Shown one piece after another: positions 44,479 through 53,292 of a DNA stretch of 64,000 nt (positions are counted from its first letter, which is position 1; each line of letters begins with the position of its first letter). Location of the stretch: the NCBI GenBank assembly GCA_030550455.1, contig JAUQPH010000001.1:128259-192258 (forward strand), written 5' to 3'. The DNA comes from Thermoproteota archaeon (GTDB lineage: Archaea > Thermoproteota > Thermoprotei_A > Sulfolobales > NBVN01). Below the pieces are notes generated by a model, which was given only the letters and a program-made list of their open reading frames with translations, had not been told where the DNA came from and searched no databases. The position numbers and the translations under genes are program-made.

Positions 44479-45660
44479 CTAGATAGCTAGGTAGTACACT
44501 GTACCTACCACTAGAGCTAGAAGTACCGAGGGTAGGAGATACCTATAGGTACCTATCAGATTTGCTTTAAAGTACTTTACCGTATATAGAAGACAAAGAT
44601 GCGTAGGCGATGCCACATAGCCTAAGAAGGAGTACGTATAGATAAGAAGTACTGAGCCAATGCTTTCTGTACCTAGTGATGAGAGAATAGGTAAGCTAAC
44701 GAAGAGCCCGGTCATGACTGAACCTGTAGCTATAGATACTAGAGTAGATAGCATAGCTATAGCTATCTCTACTCGAATAAAGCCGCTAACGACCTCCTGT
44801 AGTTCTATAGATACACTACTTAATGATATTACCTCCCTAAGCACTATTACTGCTACGACAGCTAGGATGATATCACCTACTCGCTCGGAGATAAGGGCGT
44901 GTGGTAGTAGCTTTAAAGCCTTTCTGAGTTTGACGAGAACGAGGATAGCAACTGAAGTACCTAGTGGTATAGCCCAATTTCCAACAAGTGGCACTAGGGG
45001 TATTAAGAGGGCTACGGCTACTCCTAAGGGTATTAATGCTTTGATGTTCTCCCTATGGTGTCTCCTAGCTTGCTCTAGAGGTGTCACCTTAGCTTTCAAG
45101 AGAGTTGTTGCCCCGATGGCAGCCATTAGTATTGTCATAGGTAAGGTATTCATCATTAGGGTTAAAATCGGGATCCCCGTTAGCTGAGAAAGAACGACTA
45201 TTAGCTGAGAAAATGGGTATGAGTAAATAAGCACGTGCCTAAACCACACGTTTATGTAAGCTAGCGCTTCCGCTGAGAGTCCGACAGGTGCTCCGAGAGA
45301 CTCAACTACTGGAGCTGAGAGTAGGGCTCCACCGGCAACCGGCATGAGGCCAACTACCGCGGGTATGGTAGCGAGTCCCAATCTCGGGTCTCTCAAAGCG
45401 CTGGATAGCCCTTGACCGAGCTCTTCTACAGCGTTCGTAATTCTATAGAGTTCGGCTAGAGTAGCTATAGTCAATGCTGAGAGAACTAGTATCCAGGCAT
45501 CCTCGTCTAAAAGAGCTACTACTAATGCTCTCTGGAGGTTACCCATAAACAGTCCTAAACCTATAGTAGTTAAAGTAATGGATAGCCCCAGGCTTAAGCC
45601 GATCTTCAGACCACCTATGATAGCTACTACAACAGCTACTAGGGCTAATAGTCCCAGCAC
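44479..45660 (-). CDS. DUF401 family integral membrane protein
   Basis: Very hydrophobic protein of 393 residues with about ten membrane segments. RDPRLGLATIPAVVGLMPVA, GGALLSAPVVESLGAPVGLS, and FRHVLIYSYPFSQLIVVLSQ form the first conserved half; the second half contains TGSVMTGLFVSLPILSSLG and FLGYVASPTHLCL. This matches DUF401, related to ion/organic-acid transporter families. Substrate unknown. GTG start. Confidence 0.8.
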   Translation of the reverse strand: MLGLLALVAVVVAIIGGLKIGLSLGLSITLTTIGLGLFMGNLQRALVVALLDEDAWILVLSALTIATLAELYRITNAVEELGQGLSSALRDPRLGLATIPAVVGLMPVAGGALLSAPVVESLGAPVGLSAEALAYINVWFRHVLIYSYPFSQLIVVLSQLTGIPILTLMMNTLPMTILMAAIGATTLLKAKVTPLEQARRHHRENIKALIPLGVAVALLIPLVPLVGNWAIPLGTSVAILVLVKLRKALKLLPHALISERVGDIILAVVAVIVLREVISLSSVSIELQEVVSGFIRVEIAIAMLSTLVSIATGSVMTGLFVSLPILSSLGTESIGSVLLIYTYSFLGYVASPTHLCLLYTVKYFKANLIGTYRYLLPSVLLALVVGTVYYLAI

Positions 45661-45725
45661 CCTGATGTATCACCATCACTTAGTCCACCCCGAGAATTTG
45701 AGCTTTTAGATCGCCGTACGTAGCG

Positions 45726-46001
45726 TCAGGTGGAGCCTAGTTCGTCGCTTTCACGAAAATCTGACTTATCTACTAAGTCTATGAGGGTTTCAACAACTAG
45801 CTTAAGCTCAACTAGTATCTCGATAATCTTCTCCTTGCTTAACCCGGATGCTTCAAGCATACCGATGGCCTGCTTTTTTATTCTTTCGTTAACCTCCTCG
45901 GGGTCAACACCTCGCGATAGAAGATATCGCCTAAGCCTAAGCATCGAGAGAACAGCTCCTTCAACATATCTAATAACCTTGTCGCTCACTACTTTAGGCA
46001 T
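45726..46001 (-). CDS. Small helical hypothetical protein
   Basis: Charged protein of 91 residues that appears entirely helical: VSDKVIRYVEGAVLSMLRLR, SRGVDPEEVNERIKKQAIGM, SKEKIIEILVELKLVVETLI. No family recognised with confidence. ATG start, same direction as the DUF401 gene 65 bases downstream, so they may be cotranscribed. An acidic tail ends the protein. Confidence 0.6.
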   Translation of the reverse strand: MPKVVSDKVIRYVEGAVLSMLRLRRYLLSRGVDPEEVNERIKKQAIGMLEASGLSKEKIIEILVELKLVVETLIDLVDKSDFRESDELGST

Positions 46002-46061
46002 TTAACCACCGTTAGTCTCTAATTTGATCCTTAGCGAGCGCTGTAATAAGTGATCGTTATT

Positions 46062-46077
46062 ACGTTATTAATAACGT
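46062..46077. promoter_or_regulatory. 16-base perfect palindrome, possible operator
   Basis: ACGTTATTAATAACGT reads the same on both strands. It lies between the divergent 91-residue gene and the symporter operon. The left half overlaps a direct repeat CGTTATTA (46055-46062 and 46063-46070). A dimeric helix-turn-helix regulator site is plausible; no partner is known. Confidence 0.45.
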
Positions 46078-46233
46078 TCTCGAGGATTTAATTTTAAAGA
46101 GCTACTGAGTTAGTGTTTCGTAATTCTCATAGCGTTTCAACTTTAAGGGAAGGCGTATCTTCCAATAGGCAGAAGAGTTTCGACAACAAATATTTAGGTC
46201 TTAAACTTAAAGTTAATTTTGAGGTAGTAAGCC

Positions 46234-46440
46234 GTGTCTAGGAAAACTGCTACTGAAAGAAGATTTATAGCTGTTGCTGCGGTCATCTGGTTTATGCTAT
46301 CAGTCGTCCTACCAGTAGTCAATAGGCCCGACGTTCATGTTGTCGGCATACCACTACTGTGGTTCTGGGTGCTAGTATGGGTTTTCGCTGTCCCTATACT
46401 GTTAACTATAGCTTATTACGTGCTCGAGGTGAGACCATGA
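46234..46440 (+). CDS. DUF3311-type small membrane protein
   Basis: Protein of 68 residues with two membrane segments (RFIAVAAVIWFMLSVVLPVV and PLLWFWVLVWVFAVPILLTI) separated by a short hydrophilic loop containing NRPDVHVVG. Such proteins are usually encoded just before sodium:solute symporters and may be an accessory subunit. GTG start. The stop overlaps the symporter ATG as ATGA. Confidence 0.8.
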   Translation: MSRKTATERRFIAVAAVIWFMLSVVLPVVNRPDVHVVGIPLLWFWVLVWVFAVPILLTIAYYVLEVRP

Positions 46441-47867
46441 TAGAAGCAACAATAGCTACTTTAATCATTGCCATTATCCTAGCGATAACCTTCATTATAG
46501 GTATCTTAGCGTATAAACTGAGAATTAAAGTCCTTAGAGTCGATACGTATATGGTCGCTGGTAGGGCTCTAGGCTTCGTAGTAACCTTTCTGAACATGGC
46601 AGCGGTCATCTACAGCGGTTTCGCCTTTCTTGGGGCTTCGGGTTGGGCCTACGCCTTCGGTGCGCCAGTTCTTTATATATGGATCTACGGAGCTCTAGCA
46701 TACACTTTCGCGTTCTTTTTCGCACCGAGGATTTGGGAGATAGCTAAGGGTCAAGGACTCCTTACACAAGCGGATTTCTTTATGTGGAGATATGGCAGTA
46801 AACTACTAATGGTTCTCACAGCACTAGTGGGGATAACCTTTAACATACCTTACGGTCAGCTCCAGATTCTAACTACTAAGTACGTACTAGATCTTTCTAC
46901 CTACGGTGCCCTACCTACTCTACACGTCGCCGTGATATCATTTGTGGTAGTGATGATATACGTCTTCCTCGGTGGCATGGTTAGTGTAGCAATAACTAAC
47001 GTTTTTCTAGGCGCGATAATGCTTGCAGCAATGCTGGGTGGGGGGCTCTCACTAATTTTCTACTACTTCGGTGGACTACCCGGATTATTTGCTGCAGTAG
47101 AATTAGCATCCCCGAAACACACATATCTTTGGGCAGCAGTAGGTAGAAACTCTATTCAATGGGTTATAACAGCTGCTGTAGGCTGCGGGCTAGGGTTCTG
47201 GGTTTGGCCACAGCTAGCGCAGATGGTGTTTCCCGCAAAAGACGCTAAGGTTTTGAGAAGGAGTATAACTATGACCTCATGGTATCATGTCTTAGGGATA
47301 ATCTGGGCATCTCTAACGGGGCTTGTGGCTCTCGGCTTAGGCATGAAGCTGGCAGTAGCTGATCACGCCTTCCTAGCTCTCATAAGAGATACCTTCGGTC
47401 CAGTAGCCTTAGGTTTCATAGGTGCTGCTGGAATGGCTGCTGCACTGTCGTCAGCGGCAGGCATAATATTGACTCAAGCTAGTCTGTTATCTAGAAACAT
47501 ATACCAGGGGTGGATAAAGCCTGGAGCTAGTGAGAATGAAGTGATACTAGTTAGCAGGTTGGGGATAGTCGTATTCACTATTATAAGTGTTATCCTAGCC
47601 TACACAGCACCAGCATACATTGTTTACTTACTGCTGGTCGGGTACACTGGAATAACTCAGATGTTTCCCGGATGGGTTCTGGGGAGCATATGGAAATGGA
47701 TTACGCGAGAGGGTGTTCTAGCAGGTCTCATAGTTGGTTTAGTGGTAGGTGTCTTAACTTGCTTTGTTTGGCCGGACTACTTAGGGATACACTCAATAAT
47801 CTGGGGTCTACTCTTCAACCTGCCTATTACCTTAGTAGTATCTAAACTTACGTATAGAGGTGGTTGA
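46437..47867 (+). CDS. Sodium:solute symporter family transporter
   Basis: SSS-family transporter of about 476 residues with roughly 12-13 membrane segments. LRVDTYMVAGRALGFVVTFL is the typical TM1-2 region, and GMAAALSSAAGIILTQASLL matches the conserved Na+-site helix. ATG 46437 overlaps the DUF3311 stop; the longer frame from 46359 overlaps that gene and is unlikely. Placed before an M20 peptidase, suggesting uptake of an N-acyl amino acid or dipeptide-like substrate. Confidence 0.9.
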   Translation: MIEATIATLIIAIILAITFIIGILAYKLRIKVLRVDTYMVAGRALGFVVTFLNMAAVIYSGFAFLGASGWAYAFGAPVLYIWIYGALAYTFAFFFAPRIWEIAKGQGLLTQADFFMWRYGSKLLMVLTALVGITFNIPYGQLQILTTKYVLDLSTYGALPTLHVAVISFVVVMIYVFLGGMVSVAITNVFLGAIMLAAMLGGGLSLIFYYFGGLPGLFAAVELASPKHTYLWAAVGRNSIQWVITAAVGCGLGFWVWPQLAQMVFPAKDAKVLRRSITMTSWYHVLGIIWASLTGLVALGLGMKLAVADHAFLALIRDTFGPVALGFIGAAGMAAALSSAAGIILTQASLLSRNIYQGWIKPGASENEVILVSRLGIVVFTIISVILAYTAPAYIVYLLLVGYTGITQMFPGWVLGSIWKWITREGVLAGLIVGLVVGVLTCFVWPDYLGIHSIIWGLLFNLPITLVVSKLTYRGG

Positions 47868-47868
47868 G

Positions 47869-49101
47869 TTGGGTGAAGCAGATCGTATAGCAAAAAACAC
47901 TGAGTGGGGTCTAGAAGTTCTAAAAGACATGGTGTCCATACCGACAGTCAACCCACCAGGTGAAAAATACAGTGAATTCGCTAGGTTATCGAAAGAAGTG
48001 CTTGAAAACCTCGGCTTCGAGGTCTCCGTTTTCGAGGTCCCTCGAGATTACGTTGAGAGATACTACCCAGACTACTCTCAGTACCCTAGGTATATCGTGC
48101 TAGCAAAGTACGGTACCGGTAAACCAGTTCTACAGTTCAATGGACACTACGACGTAGTTCCTCCTGGAAGTGGTTGGAGTAAGAACCCCTTTGAGCCCAT
48201 CATCGAGGGGGGAAGACTGTACGGTAGGGGTTCCTCAGATATGAAGGGCGGTATTGCGGCATTTATTGCTGCTGCTAAGACCTTAGTTGAGTCTGTAGGT
48301 AAGGTTAGGGGTACCTTAGAGTTAGCTCTAGTACCAGACGAGGAGATCGGTGGTGAGACCGGTACTGGGTACTTAGTAAGAGAGATAGGCTCCAGACCTG
48401 ACTACGTAGTAATAGCTGAACCCAGTGGCTCCGGGACTATATGGATAGGGCATAAGGGGGCTCTCTGGGTATTAGTTGAGGTATACGGTAGACAGGCCCA
48501 CGGCTCGACCCCATGGTTAGGGGTTAACGCTTTCGAGTATATGGTTAAGGTAGCAAGTAGATTAATAGATGAGTACATACCTCAGCTAGAGTCTAGGAGA
48601 AGCGCTTACGAGTACGACGACCCGAGGGGGGCTAGACCTACTGCTATGATAGGTGGAGAGGTTAGAGGAGGTGCGAAGGTTAATGTAGTACCAGGTTACT
48701 ACTCTTTCTCCATAGACCGCAGAATAACGCCAGAGGAGAGAGTTGAAGAAGTAGAGAGGGAAATTAGGGATTTAATAGAGAAAGTATCTAAGGAGTTCAA
48801 GGAAGTCAAGATAGGAGTGAAGGTAACTAATAGGCTACCACCAGCATTAACAGACCCAAGCTCGGACTTAGTGAGAACAGCTAGAGAAGTAGCTAAAGAG
48901 GTTCTCGGATTTGAGCCTCGAACAACTGTTTGCCTAGGTGGATTGGACATGCGGTACTACACACAGGAGGGTATTCAGACAATTACGTACGGTCCCGGCC
49001 TCCTAGGTGTAGCGCATATAGCAGACGAGTACCTACCGACTGAGGAATTCGAGAAGATGGTCAAGACTTATTACTTACTAATGAAGAAGTACCTCGGGTA
49101 A
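47869..49101 (+). CDS. M20 family peptidase/deacylase (ArgE/DapE type)
   Basis: Dinuclear zinc amidohydrolase of about 410 residues. Metal site 1 is LQFNGHYDVVPPGSGW, followed by LYGRGSSDMKGGIAAFIAAA; the catalytic Glu pair is in LVPDEEIGGETGTGY. The dimerisation domain starts near WIGHKGALWVLVEVYGRQAHG. TTG 47869 has GGTGG about 7 bases upstream; GTG 47860 is the alternative. It is overlapping or adjacent to the symporter, forming a likely transport-and-hydrolysis operon. Confidence 0.9.
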   Translation: MGEADRIAKNTEWGLEVLKDMVSIPTVNPPGEKYSEFARLSKEVLENLGFEVSVFEVPRDYVERYYPDYSQYPRYIVLAKYGTGKPVLQFNGHYDVVPPGSGWSKNPFEPIIEGGRLYGRGSSDMKGGIAAFIAAAKTLVESVGKVRGTLELALVPDEEIGGETGTGYLVREIGSRPDYVVIAEPSGSGTIWIGHKGALWVLVEVYGRQAHGSTPWLGVNAFEYMVKVASRLIDEYIPQLESRRSAYEYDDPRGARPTAMIGGEVRGGAKVNVVPGYYSFSIDRRITPEERVEEVEREIRDLIEKVSKEFKEVKIGVKVTNRLPPALTDPSSDLVRTAREVAKEVLGFEPRTTVCLGGLDMRYYTQEGIQTITYGPGLLGVAHIADEYLPTEEFEKMVKTYYLLMKKYLG

Positions 49102-49251
49102 AAGCCTCCCTATATGTACGAGTAATACTTTTTCACTCTTAAGCGCAACACACTTCTATTTTTATGATGAATACGTTGCGATAAAGTAACTGAAGTATTT
49201 CTCTATTGCTACGTCCTCAGGATTCCACAAGTGTCCGCTGAGTCCTTCACT

Positions 49252-50517
49252 CTAGGCTATCTTCCTCAATACAGCCGTGAACTTTTCCACGAACTTCTCT
49301 AGAGTGAACTCTTTAGCTCTCTTGATAGACCTTCGTGAGTAGTTCCTCCACTGATTCTCATCTGTCATAAGTCTAGCTATAGACTCTACGGCTTCGACCT
49401 CGTCGTCGTATCCAAATCCGAAAGCGCCCATGGAGACCAGATCGCTCCACGCGCCACCAGACTTGTGTACGACGACTGGGAGACCCCTCGCCATAGCCTC
49501 TGCAACGGCTATCCCCCAGTGTTCGTTCACTGTCGCATGGAGGAATACCTTAGAGGAGTCTGCGATCTCATTTATGGTTTTTCTAGGTGCGTCTGCGATC
49601 AGGTAAACGTCGGCAACTGCTTCAAGAGACCTCGAAACTCTGAGACCTGCTTTCACAGCTAAGCTTTCTACTCTGCTTAAGTAAGACATCGAGGTCTTCG
49701 TCCTTGTACCGCCGAAGATGTACAGCTTTAACTTTCCGACTTCTTTAGCGAGCTTAGGCACTAGCTTCTCAACAACCCAGTGATATCTCTTCTCTTCAGA
49801 AAACCTACCGATCATGACGATAGAGTTCTCCCTGGCTACGAAGTCTCGCGGTTCTTCGATTATTTCAACGTTTGGAGCTATCGGTGGGTTGAGTACCTGC
49901 GGTTTCTCGCCGTACAGCTTTTCAACGAGTTCGGCTGTCCAGTTGGAGTTCGTTAGAACTGCTGAGGCGATGTTGAAAGGATTTTCCCTGATGAACCTTG
50001 GCGCTAAGCTCACAAATAATCTCCAGTAAATGTTAAGCGGAAATCTCCCGTATCTCTCCATGAAGTAAGGGTCTTCAGCATAATGTAGACTAGCTCTCTT
50101 AAGTTCTTGACGAAGCTCTAACTCTATCGGGTAGTGTACGTACTCCAACAACTTAACTCTCTTCTTAACTAATTGCTTCTCGATCCGTCCATAGAAGCAA
50201 CTATCAGTAAACACTAATTCCGCTCCGTATCTTTCGAGAGCCTTTTCGATAGCAGCCCAGTTGATGAGCCTTGAGTAAAGGCCGAAAGCTCTCAGTTTAA
50301 ACCCAAAGAGAGAATACCTGGGATACTTGGATAGGTCTATACCAAACCAATCGACGTACTTACTCGGGTCTAAACTAAAAACCGAGACTAGAACAGGTGC
50401 GTAGCCAAAGGCTTCAAGCCCTAAGGCAGAAGCTGCTGAAAGAAGTTCACCTCCTCCGGGTCTATCCCAGAAGTGGTGAACTACGAGAGCGTATCTCAAT
50501 CCTACCCCTTCTATCAT
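49252..50517 (-). CDS. GT4-type glycosyltransferase (Alg11-like)
   Basis: GT-B fold enzyme of 421 residues. Near the N terminus LVVHHFWDRPGGGELLSAAS provides the glycine-rich acceptor loop. IVMIGRFSEEKRYHWVVEKL starts the second domain, and the EX7E motif is VNEHWGIAVAEAMARGLPVV. The layout resembles Alg11-like mannosyltransferases, so a role in glycolipid or N-glycan assembly is likely; the sugar is not predictable. ATG start. Confidence 0.85.
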   Translation of the reverse strand: MIEGVGLRYALVVHHFWDRPGGGELLSAASALGLEAFGYAPVLVSVFSLDPSKYVDWFGIDLSKYPRYSLFGFKLRAFGLYSRLINWAAIEKALERYGAELVFTDSCFYGRIEKQLVKKRVKLLEYVHYPIELELRQELKRASLHYAEDPYFMERYGRFPLNIYWRLFVSLAPRFIRENPFNIASAVLTNSNWTAELVEKLYGEKPQVLNPPIAPNVEIIEEPRDFVARENSIVMIGRFSEEKRYHWVVEKLVPKLAKEVGKLKLYIFGGTRTKTSMSYLSRVESLAVKAGLRVSRSLEAVADVYLIADAPRKTINEIADSSKVFLHATVNEHWGIAVAEAMARGLPVVVHKSGGAWSDLVSMGAFGFGYDDEVEAVESIARLMTDENQWRNYSRRSIKRAKEFTLEKFVEKFTAVLRKIA

Positions 50518-50572
50518 AACTCGAATATATTTTAAAGCCTTTAGTGTGGTCGCAATTCAGTACCAACTGATG

Positions 50573-50689
50573 ATGGTTAGCCCTGATCTAGACTTTATAA
50601 CGTATGTTTACGCAGGATGGTTATCTAGAGATGCGACTCTTAGAGTTAAGAGGAATACTAGGATTCTTATTTACCCGAGATGCTATTAG
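50573..50689 (+). pseudogene. Coding fragment, 38 codons
   Basis: An ATG frame with protein-like composition (DLDFITYVYAGWLSRDATLR) ends in TAG after 38 codons. No family recognised. It may be the head of the gene whose further fragments follow at 50776 and beyond. Confidence 0.3.
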
Positions 50690-50775
50690 TCTACCCTTGT
50701 ACTGTTACTAAATCACTATTAGGTTGTTAGTGGTTGCGTGCGAAATACCTGCACTAAGGTCTAGACATCAGAGGT

Positions 50776-50913
50776 ATGAAGGTCCTCTCTTTAGTTAAAG
50801 AGGGAGATGTTGAGGCCATCTCACAGATGACCCGAGAGGACCACGAGAAGAAAAGCCTGGTGGAGATACCACCTATTTACACGTTTCATGAGGTAGTTTC
50901 TGAAGAAATATAG
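50776..50913 (+). pseudogene. Coding fragment, 45 codons
   Basis: After AGAGGT an ATG opens a 45-codon frame: MKVLSLVKEGDVEAISQMTR, then EDHEKKSLVEIPPIYTFHEV. It looks like the middle of a larger protein; the LVKEGDVEAISQ helix and EDH recall C-terminal parts of GHMP kinases, a weak impression only. It ends in TAG. Could also be a genuine micro-protein. Confidence 0.3.
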
Positions 50914-51105
50914 TGCTTACTGATGAAGTACTTCACCGCCATCAACTAAGTGCTTTCTCCCCGATATAGTAAGGAGCTTCAAAACTACCTCTACATCGAG
51001 CCACAGGTTACTCGCTGAACCGAGTATGGGGGCTGTTTTCTTCTTGGTGTTTTTAGGAAATGCTTGTAAGCGTTGTTTTTGCTCTATGTTTATTGAAAGC
51101 TCTGG

Positions 51106-51250
51106 GTGGTGACGGGGCCATGCTCCAAGCCACCCGAGGCTTAAGCTAGATGGGAGCTCCGTGCCGTTGGGTTCAACAGCCACCCATGAACCCATACAGA
51201 TACCAATATCAGTATGGGTGAGGTGGAAGCCCCTGGATACAGCTACGAAC
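51106..51250 (+). mobile_element. GC-rich tnpB-tail-like island
   Basis: A plus-strand frame after TGA at about 51109 reads HAPSHPRLKLDGSSVPLGST, then ATHEPIQIPISVWVRWKPL. The Pro/Gly/Ser/Arg-rich low-complexity style is similar to TnpB C-terminal tails, and the island stands out by GC content. No catalytic part remains. The downstream continuation (to about 51360) stays open and may be another remnant. Confidence 0.3.
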
Positions 51251-51468
51251 GAAAATAAACTAATAGGAGTGAGCATCCAGGGACAAACGGTAAAAGTCTA
51301 TGAGCCAAATGCACACATCATTGATTCAGCGAGCTCTATTCTCTTTCGAAACCTTGTGTAGGCCGCTGATACTATGAACTGTGTAAGGTAGTGCGAGAGT
51401 TCGCTTTAGAATATAGGAGAAGGGTAAGATGAAAAGAGAGTCGGCAAAGATATGCGCAGGTTGTCTTT

Positions 51469-51645
51469 ATGAGAATACTACCGCACTCAGGCTTTAGTAG
51501 AACACGCACGGTGAGCCCCCATATTTCAGTAGAGGTAACCGGAGTTCACGCAGTAAGGTTAATGAGCGACACGCTCAAGCCGACTTCAAGTGAAGTTAGG
51601 AGTATACTAGTGAAATTAGCTATAGACTTAGGCAAAGGGACGTGA
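51469..51645 (+). pseudogene. Coding fragment, 58 codons
   Basis: The frame is open from 51433 and includes ATG 51469. Its C-terminal part, VHAVRLMSDTLKPTSSEVRS followed by ILVKLAIDLGKGT, has clear protein-like helices. No family recognised. It stops at TGA 51643-51645. Confidence 0.3.
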
Positions 51646-51708
51646 TAGCAGCTACGACTATGGATTTCTAAGCATATACATGTTCATCTATATATCACTG
51701 AGCACTAA

Positions 51709-51885
51709 GAACCCCGGGTCTCTATTCTTCAAGTCCATCTGTCTTTAGACTTAAACCAAGGTGGGTTTTTAGAAGACTTTAAAAGAGTCATTAGCAAATA
51801 CCAGCAGTCCGAGGTATACATTGCGGTAAATTCGGAGCCTGTGAGAGTTCCTTTTGTGGAAGGAGAGTTAGGCATGTTCGGCTAG
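51709..51885 (+). pseudogene. Coding fragment without start codon, 58 codons
   Basis: A frame between TAA 51706-51708 and TAG 51883-51885 lacks an early start yet reads SILQVHLSLDLNQGGFLEDF, then KRVISKYQQSEVYIAVNSEP and VRVPFVEGELGMFG. This is convincing as the C-terminal end of a lost protein. Function unknown. Confidence 0.35.
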
Positions 51886-51966
51886 ATAGTCGGTATTGCT
51901 TTTCTGAACAACAACGTTTTGTAGATGAGAGGAAGTAAGGAAGTCATAGATAGACTCTCTTGGGGA

Positions 51967-52045
51967 TGGTGCGGCGGCCGGGATTTGAACCCGGGATCGC
52001 CGGCTTGGGAGGCCGGCGTCCTAGACCAGGCTAGACGACCGCCGC
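51967..52045 (-). tRNA. tRNA-Gly (anticodon CCC)
   Basis: Full cloverleaf on the minus strand: acceptor GCGGCGG/CCGCCGC, D arm GTCT...GGAC, anticodon stem CCGGC/GCCGG with loop CTCCCAA (anticodon CCC), variable loop CGATC, T arm CCGGG TTCAAAT CCCGG. Discriminator A73 at 51970, followed by encoded CCA (51967-51969). No intron is seen. All stems pair perfectly. Confidence 0.95.
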
Positions 52046-52134
52046 CAGAGTCTATATCAATAGCTGCTTTTTATGTGTTTCTCTCAGGTAGGTTGTGTTA
52101 GAAGTAGAGAGCTCTTTATTAGGTTTTCTTTCTT

Positions 52135-53262
52135 TTGGTGAGTAAAGTGCTTAAAGCAATTGGTTACTTATTTGCTAGTCTCTCGAAGTTAGTTACTAAA
52201 AAACGTGAATTCCTTTATCGAGGGTCTGTATCTACCTTAGCAGCTTCGATGATAGCTCTACTGGCACTCTCTCAGGTAGTAGCAGCCGTATTTTATACTA
52301 TATCGAATAGCGGTCGGTACTTCATTGACGTAGCTGGTTCCGTAAGTAAAGCTAGCTCTGTAGAGATTCGTGCCTCAGTGCTGTCTAATAGGTCTATCGT
52401 GCTAACTACAAGCTTTCCCATTAAGATACTGTCTGCGCACTTGATCAAAAACGGCACTATAGTTGAGAGTTATGGAGGTGGTCTTGTTGAAGGAGAGAAG
52501 GTATTTCCTGTAGCAACTAGTGGTGGAGATTCGCTACTAGTGATCTTAGAGGGCGGTAAGTTTCTAGAAATTCCACTTCAAGGCTCGAGTAAGTCAGACC
52601 GTAGCACATTAGTTCTAGAAAGCTTAGGTTATAAGCTATCTATAGCTCACTTGTTGAATTACGTTGAGTACATGATGTACGGACCCGTACACGTGAGAAC
52701 TGCTATGAGTCAGCCGCCTACTTATGCGGATACCGGTTATAGACCCTTGTTTCAGGGAAACGTCGTGTTCTACTTCACGGGTTTAACGTATAACATCAAG
52801 ACTGGGAATTATTGGAGGATAGAAGGAGAATATCTCGTAGTATATCCTAATCAAGCTATACTAAGTACTGGAGTCAGCCAGAACCCAGCGGCTTTAACTC
52901 AGGTATTAAAGGTGGTCAAAAGCGTCGATTCTGAAGTTCGGGTTAGCGCACGTATTGAAGTTAGTAATACCTCTATAACGCAGTACTACCCTCGGATACT
53001 AGTTGTATACTACTTAGTTCCAGAAAAGGCAGGACTTCAGCTTCCTACAGCAATACACCAGCCTCCAGCTATAAGTCACGAGCCCTGGACCTTAAGGGAG
53101 GTTCTCTATTTAGCACAACCTGGGCAGGCGGTGATTGAATACACGGGAGTAATAAAGCTTAGTGAAGTGCCTGAAGACAGCTATGTGTTAATAGGAACTG
53201 AAGTTCTAACTCTTGGAGTAAGTACTGTTGTTAAAGTATGTATCTCAATATCAGTAAACTGA
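52135..53262 (+). CDS. Secreted or membrane-anchored hypothetical protein
   Basis: Protein of 375 residues. Residues about 30-50 (STLAASMIALLALSQVVAAV) form one hydrophobic segment after a basic head (TKKREFLYRG), so it is a signal peptide, anchor or type IV pilin-like leader. The rest is Ser/Thr- and Val-rich beta sequence, suggesting an extracellular domain. No family recognised. The start is uncertain: TTG 52135, GTG 52138 or GTG 52147; TTTATTAGG at 52115-52123 is a likely TATA box. Confidence 0.65.
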   Translation: MVSKVLKAIGYLFASLSKLVTKKREFLYRGSVSTLAASMIALLALSQVVAAVFYTISNSGRYFIDVAGSVSKASSVEIRASVLSNRSIVLTTSFPIKILSAHLIKNGTIVESYGGGLVEGEKVFPVATSGGDSLLVILEGGKFLEIPLQGSSKSDRSTLVLESLGYKLSIAHLLNYVEYMMYGPVHVRTAMSQPPTYADTGYRPLFQGNVVFYFTGLTYNIKTGNYWRIEGEYLVVYPNQAILSTGVSQNPAALTQVLKVVKSVDSEVRVSARIEVSNTSITQYYPRILVVYYLVPEKAGLQLPTAIHQPPAISHEPWTLREVLYLAQPGQAVIEYTGVIKLSEVPEDSYVLIGTEVLTLGVSTVVKVCISISVN

Positions 53263-53292
53263 TTGCGAGTGGCAGCTCATTAGGTAGCGTAA

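Larger units (their letters stand above)
50518..51960. other. 1.4 kb of decayed coding and transposon DNA
   Basis: No intact gene. Several short frames read like real protein but are cut by stops and lack partners. One GC-rich island resembles a tnpB tail. The pieces are listed separately. Together they look like a degenerate locus between the glycosyltransferase and the tRNA-Gly gene. Confidence 0.5.

Noticed and set aside
44660-45187. 175-residue plus-strand frame across the DUF401 gene
   Set aside because: Antisense to an obvious membrane protein; Ser/Thr-rich composition is typical of a shadow.
50776-50913. Calling the fragment a GHMP kinase remnant
   Set aside because: Only a short helix resembles that family; no ATP-binding motif is present.
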